Source: Lineus longissimus
Lineage: Eukaryota; Nemertea; Pilidiophora; Heteronemertea; Lineidae
Direction: 5' to 3'
Assembly (NCBI RefSeq): GCF_910592395.1
Contig: NC_088312.1
Location: 21,767,292-21,831,291, forward strand
Length of the DNA: 64,000 nt
Positions 59,210 through 64,000 of this stretch are shown here, in pieces. The notes under the pieces were generated by a model, which did not search any database, was not told the DNA's origin, and saw nothing but the letters and a program-made list of their open reading frames with translations. Within the stretch, counting starts at the first letter, position 1, and every line of letters starts with the position of its first letter. A program made the position numbers and the translations under genes.

Positions 59210-62200
59210 ACAATTTTGTATTTCATCGGACACCGTAATTAAGCTTGACCTAAGAGTTGCTTCCACAAGGCAAAAAAAGAACCAGGTTTCGAAACTTAGC
59301 CTTGACCGAGGCAGGCCTTTTGTCATTCAAATTCCTCGTCAATGAAAGTGAATAATTGACAACAACGTGGAGAGCTACTGGTGTGATGATGAATACTCCA
59401 TATGATAGCGTCAGAAACACAATAACAGTTCCGTTTCCGGTTTCCGCTACATACATGATCTTGATACGATGAAACAAGTAAATAGTGTTATATTTTAGTC
59501 ATGTATGTGTGTAACACATGCATACGGGTGAATACACTGGCAGGTGCTCGTACATGGGAAAACTACGTACACTATAGAGTACCAATATTCACAGGCGTTT
59601 TATTTTGACGGTTGTCCCGAATAATTTCCCCTTTCGAGCAAAAAAAAGAAAAATAATTTTTTGAGTGGAAAAACCGTTGGTAATTTTTTATATGTGAGAA
59701 AAAGACACAAAAATCAATGTACATGTGTATGATGCACCAAGCACAGGGTTCTGAGTGTAAAGTGGGATCCAATTATTAGTTGATTTGATGTTGAACCTGC
59801 ATTCCATGAATACGTAATGGTTGTGCGTTCAAATCCCTTATCGTGCTATACATACTACCAAGTAAGGCTCATCTACTACAGCTATTACAGCCTGATATTC
59901 GAGCTCGAAAAATAAATCTACCACTGTAACTTTACTCATACAAAAACCAGCGTGATTCAATTTCTGAAATTTATTTCAATTATCTGGCCCCAAAAGTCGT
60001 TAAAACTGATTTTACTCTACTCATTACGTGTATCTCTCATATTCAGTATATATATATTCCACATAAATGACAAAATCGAGGTGACAAATGATAAATCTTC
60101 ATAATGAGTCTGATCGCTTTATAAATTGTCTACGGTCGACACATATATACATCTCTGATAAGTAATGGGACTTTGCGTAAATGTTATATCACCACGATCA
60201 TGTTATGTTTTAATGGGATATTAAGGTTCTCGTGAGGTTTACCTTTTGTATTGTAGATTTATATACATGTAGGTATTGGTCGGTAATGTTAGTGAATATA
60301 GAGGCAGTGGTTTGAGCGATTTGATTTGTTAGTGCACAATATAATGACAGTACGTCTTTTAATTAATGTGCCCGGGATACGAAGCGGCTGAACTAGTCGA
60401 TTATTTGACAACTGTCGTTCGTTACCTGCTAATAATATGTAAAGACAAAGGACTAAGAAAGTGCATGGTAGCAATATTACTTGCCGATATTATTTTCAAA
60501 ACATATTTTTAACGCTTAGGATGTGACAGCAATGGTTTCAGCTAATTTCTTCGTTGATTTTTTAGTTCAGTGTATGAATTAAGGGGATCATCTAAATATT
60601 ACTTGGTGCCATTTTATGCATTTTTCATCTCCGCCTCGAGCCCTGAACAACTTGCAAGCATCTGGCCAATAAAAGTATCCGATATTAGCATTAATTCACT
60701 AAAATATCGAATGAGCTATGAAAGTGATATCAAAACCATAGGTGTATAGCCATTGGGGGTACCATCTCCTGATTGTGGTCCCTACAGAAATGATAAATTA
60801 CGTCCGTGGCATACAAACGCATCCGATATCTACAATAGGTAACATCAAAACCAACATATCAATGTCTGTGATGCATTGGATATATCATTTTCGTTCTAGG
60901 GAATGCCAAACAAAGAATAGAAAAAAAGAATAGAATAAAGCAAGCATCGAATATACAACAACCCATAATCAGAATTCAGGATTTTTTGGTTGTTCTTGAT
61001 GGACGGAGGTATCAAGGCATCGTATGTGGGGTTCGGAGTCGGTGTGATTTTTATTCTTGACCGAATATGTACCCACGCGAGATACCTTGTTAAGGAAAAC
61101 AAGGTTTTACTGCTAAAAGCTAGGTTTTATTAATTATTGGACAAACGGCTTGCAATAAGTATGTGCAATAATGAGGAAGAGGTTACCAGCTGTGCAGCTG
61201 CTGCAAGCGTTTAAACCAATGGTCATTGTATTCGAATAGTTTTATATGAAGTATTCTTCATCAAAGCTTCAAATCAATGCTCGGAATGAGGTACTAACTG
61301 CTATTGTTGACATTCAAAGTGTGTATCCTGAATATAACAGTTACGTAGACGAATCAGTTAGTACTTTGACTCGGGACTGTGCAGTCATCATGCTGTGTGC
61401 TACGTGGTATGTAATGTCACTGATCGAATCTGTAACATATAGCGTCCCAGAACATGGCAGTTCCACTGCTACTGTCAATTCGCTTGGAAGTTTATTAATA
61501 ATAAATCATTCACATCTTTAAAATGTCACATTCATTTGTTCTCTTACATTAAATCTGACTCACTTTGCACAATGCTCTCTCATGAAACGCCAATAGAATG
61601 GTTCGCCCGGAACAGCTCATACAAATGCTAACGAAGGATCCACTGTTAGTGATTAGTAAACTTGAGTTCAGCTACGTACATTGTACTTGAAAGTTTTCAA
61701 ATCACAGTTCCTATAAAACAGTTGATGCTGTAATTCTGTGTACACCTATGTACAACAAAATGCATAGTGATAGCATATAAACGTTAGTGATCATTCAACA
61801 TAATCTGATCTGCACTGCAACCCAGTTAAAAATTGTTTTCTTGGCATTGCGAATGTTTCAAAATACGTTTCACTTTTAAAAGAGATATTGATGTGTTCTT
61901 CTGGATTCCTACAATGTATGTCTGGTAATTATTTATCATAATACTATATGCATTTACATTTAGGGTAGCCAGCAGCGATTCGGCTTTGAAGACCCAATAG
62001 TTATAGAGCGCTGCCTATGATATGACCGCGACCTAATAGCAAAGCAATGGTCAGTCGCGGGTATTCATTTTTTCAAACGTCAATGCCCGATGTTTCGGAC
62101 AGCTTGCATTCAAAGATTGCATGAGCTAAATGCATAATGGCGTAAATCTTGTCAGAATGTATCTTCAGACGGCACAGGCTACTCAATACGTCACTTCATG

Positions 62201-62246
62201 CTCTCTTGATCACGCTAGGAGCTTTTTCTGACAACTGACCAAGAGC
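59210..62246. other. No gene or repeat recognised
   Basis: AT-rich, short frames only, the longest at 61246-61521 (91 codons, plus strand) without recognisable domain. Confidence 0.4.
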
Positions 62247-62640
62247 CGCCGAACAAGTCAGTGCACAATTCCACGATACCGGGGAGAACCCAGAGTTTGT
62301 CTTCTGGATGAACCGGTGTAATGTTTTTGAGTGTTTCTGTTTTTGAGTGTTTCCCCTCATTGTTTGGGAACGCTCAAAAATAGATTGACGAGTTTTTCTG
62401 TGTATCCCCCCTATTGAAAAGTCATGGTCTCTCTAGCTGCCTATTGTTTGGAAACACTGAAACATGGGGAATAACCACAGATGTTACACCGGCGTGAATT
62501 CAACGATCTAGAATTCCTTGCTCTTCACAGTCCTTCCAATGAGACTTAACCGAGGTTCCTTGTGTCTGATGTCTATGTCAGGGCAAATAAAAGACCCCAC
62601 CAGGTAAAAACATGAGTACCTTAACTGGATTCTCATTGAT
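62247..62640 (+). mobile_element. tRNA-derived SINE fragment interrupted by a miniature element
   Basis: The segment GAGAACCCAGAGTTTGT ... GGATGAACCGG before 62317 and CGTGAATTC...CACAGTCCTTCCAATGAGAC after 62492 matches the SINEs at 46076 and 51294 as if it were one element. The middle 62317-62488 is a separate insertion. Confidence 0.6.
62317..62488. mobile_element. Miniature inverted-repeat element nested in a SINE, copy 3
   Basis: 172 bp, starts TGTAATG and ends GTTACA, with CCGG directly repeated on both sides (62313-62316 and 62489-62492). The uninterrupted SINE at 51294 reads GAACCGGCGTGG at this place, so CCGG is the duplicated target. Confidence 0.75.
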
Positions 62641-62879
62641 ACCTTAAGACAGCAAAGAGATTTTGATATCACTCGTCTGTAAGCTGTCATCCTTGCTTCC
62701 AAATAAATTCGTCATCCTTTGTTCTAATTAAATACGCCAAGAACCAGTCTGTCTGCGTCTTAACGTGATTTAGTTATTGAGACGCAGCTGAACGCTGTCT
62801 CGCTGGTGAGCCTTCCACTGATGCAAAAGGTTAGTATCTCAGCAAAGGTAATAAGTGAAGCAACTTGTTAACAATGATT

Positions 62880-63690
62880 TTGATCAAAAGTGCCACTGAA
62901 TCGCTAGAAGTCCATATGTGTATGCTCGAGCACCATCAATGGAAATCGAGTTATAACAAGATCACTGGAGCAGAGTTATATTATAATCAATGGAATTGGA
63001 GTTATAACACAATTCCTATGCGTGGAGCTATACTGAACACAATCACGGTTCTGTAAGAAGAATCATAACACAATCACTAGAAGTTGAGAAAGGTCGAGTT
63101 CATGACAATCGCTTGGAAGTCAAGTTATACTGCAATCACCAGAACTCGATTCATAACACAATCACTAGAAGTTGAGAAAGGTCGAGTTCATGACAATCGC
63201 TTGGAAGTCAAGTTATACTGCAATCACCAGAACTCGATTCATAACACAGTCACTAGAAGTTGAGAAAGGTCGAGTTCATGACAATCGCTTGGAAGTCAAG
63301 TTATACTGCAATCACCAGAACTCGATTCATAACACAATCACTAGAAGTTGAGAAAGGTCGAGTTCATGACAATCGCTTGGAAGTCAAGTTATACTGCAAT
63401 CACCAGAACTCGATTCATAACACAATCACTAGAAGTCGAGTTAAAACGCATATAACACATGGCCTGAAACTGGGTAAAACACAATCACTGGAAAGAATAC
63501 GTTCTAATCCATCACAATTACGACAACAATTAAAGACAAAACAGTGGAATTATCACGTAAAATGGTGGTGAGACGATGATTTGAAGATAACACAATGACT
63601 GAAGTCGAAGTCGAATTAAATTGCAGATGGCACAATGACTGGAAGATGAGTTATAAATCATTGGTACTTGTAGTGGAGCATTTCTAATAA
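62880..63690. repeat. 88 bp minisatellite with decayed flanking units
   Basis: AAGTTGAG recurs at 63081, 63169, 63257 and 63345, and as AAGTCGAG at 63433, a strict 88 bp period. Units are near identical. On both sides shorter relatives with ACACAATCACT and GAGTTATAA extend the array in degraded form. Confidence 0.88.
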
Positions 63691-64000
63691 ACCAATCATT
63701 CTACTGACTAGGCCTGATATCCTGGTAACATGGCAACATGACCGTGAGAGAGACGTAAAGATGCATATTTTCCAATACCTACCTTCCTTCTATAAACCTG
63801 CCCAAATATCCCGAGTTGACCCGAAACTGATCAACCCTTGATGAATTCCATCAGAATACACCTTCACTGAAAGTGGTCAACAACCTAATCATGTAATAGA
63901 GAACTTACTGAGCTTAAACTGGAGTCGGTATCCGTGAATGTATCCACAAACGCTTTGAATCACGAGTAATGGCAGTGTCGAGAATCACTGCGCCAGTTAT

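Noticed and set aside
63260-63571. 103-codon plus-strand frame
   Set aside because: Entirely encoded by the 88 bp minisatellite and its edge; the protein is a repeat by-product.

Overview
The window looks like nuclear DNA of an invertebrate animal. It is AT-rich, its one clear gene is split by 14 spliceosomal introns, and the space between exons is filled with small inverted-repeat transposons, tRNA- and 5S-like SINEs and minisatellites. No single feature fixes the phylum. A kainate-type glutamate receptor plus many TACATGTA-type palindromes and many miniature elements fit a marine bilaterian such as a lancelet, hemichordate, echinoderm or mollusc; that is inference only.

The dominant gene is on the minus strand from 39695 to 10183. 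I assembled 15 coding exons by hand. All junctions are GT-AG, phases agree at every junction, and the exons sum to 2796 nt (931 codons plus TGA). The product is a complete ionotropic glutamate receptor of the kainate class: signal peptide, amino-terminal domain (exons 1-9), S1/S2 ligand-binding domain, M1, pore loop with a genomic Gln at the Q/R site, M3 with the [14 protein letters not shown] motif, M4 and a short cytoplasmic tail. Exon 1 is separated from exon 2 by a 10.2 kb intron holding a tRNA-Ala(UGC) gene on the opposite strand and several foldback elements.

The left flank (1-10182) holds a second, uncertain gene on the plus strand. A signal-peptide-like exon (3066-3179) is followed by a short exon (3463-3616) encoding eight cysteines in an inhibitor-cystine-knot arrangement and ending in Gly-Arg-stop. 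It is the most novel-looking coding signal here, but the two exons do not join in phase directly, so a piece of the model is missing. Two more exon-like segments at 1301-1324 and 1614-1767 could be the end of a gene entering from the left.

The right flank (39.7-64 kb) has no gene I can support. It is a mosaic of repeats: a degenerate CACCCAATCAAA minisatellite, a 402 bp foldback, a duplicated 5S-like element next to a tRNA-derived SINE, a decayed tandem array at 49.6-50.7 kb, an NFI-site-like palindromic repeat, a homogeneous 6 x 43 bp minisatellite, an 88 bp minisatellite, and a SINE interrupted by a miniature transposon for which another SINE in the window gives the empty site.
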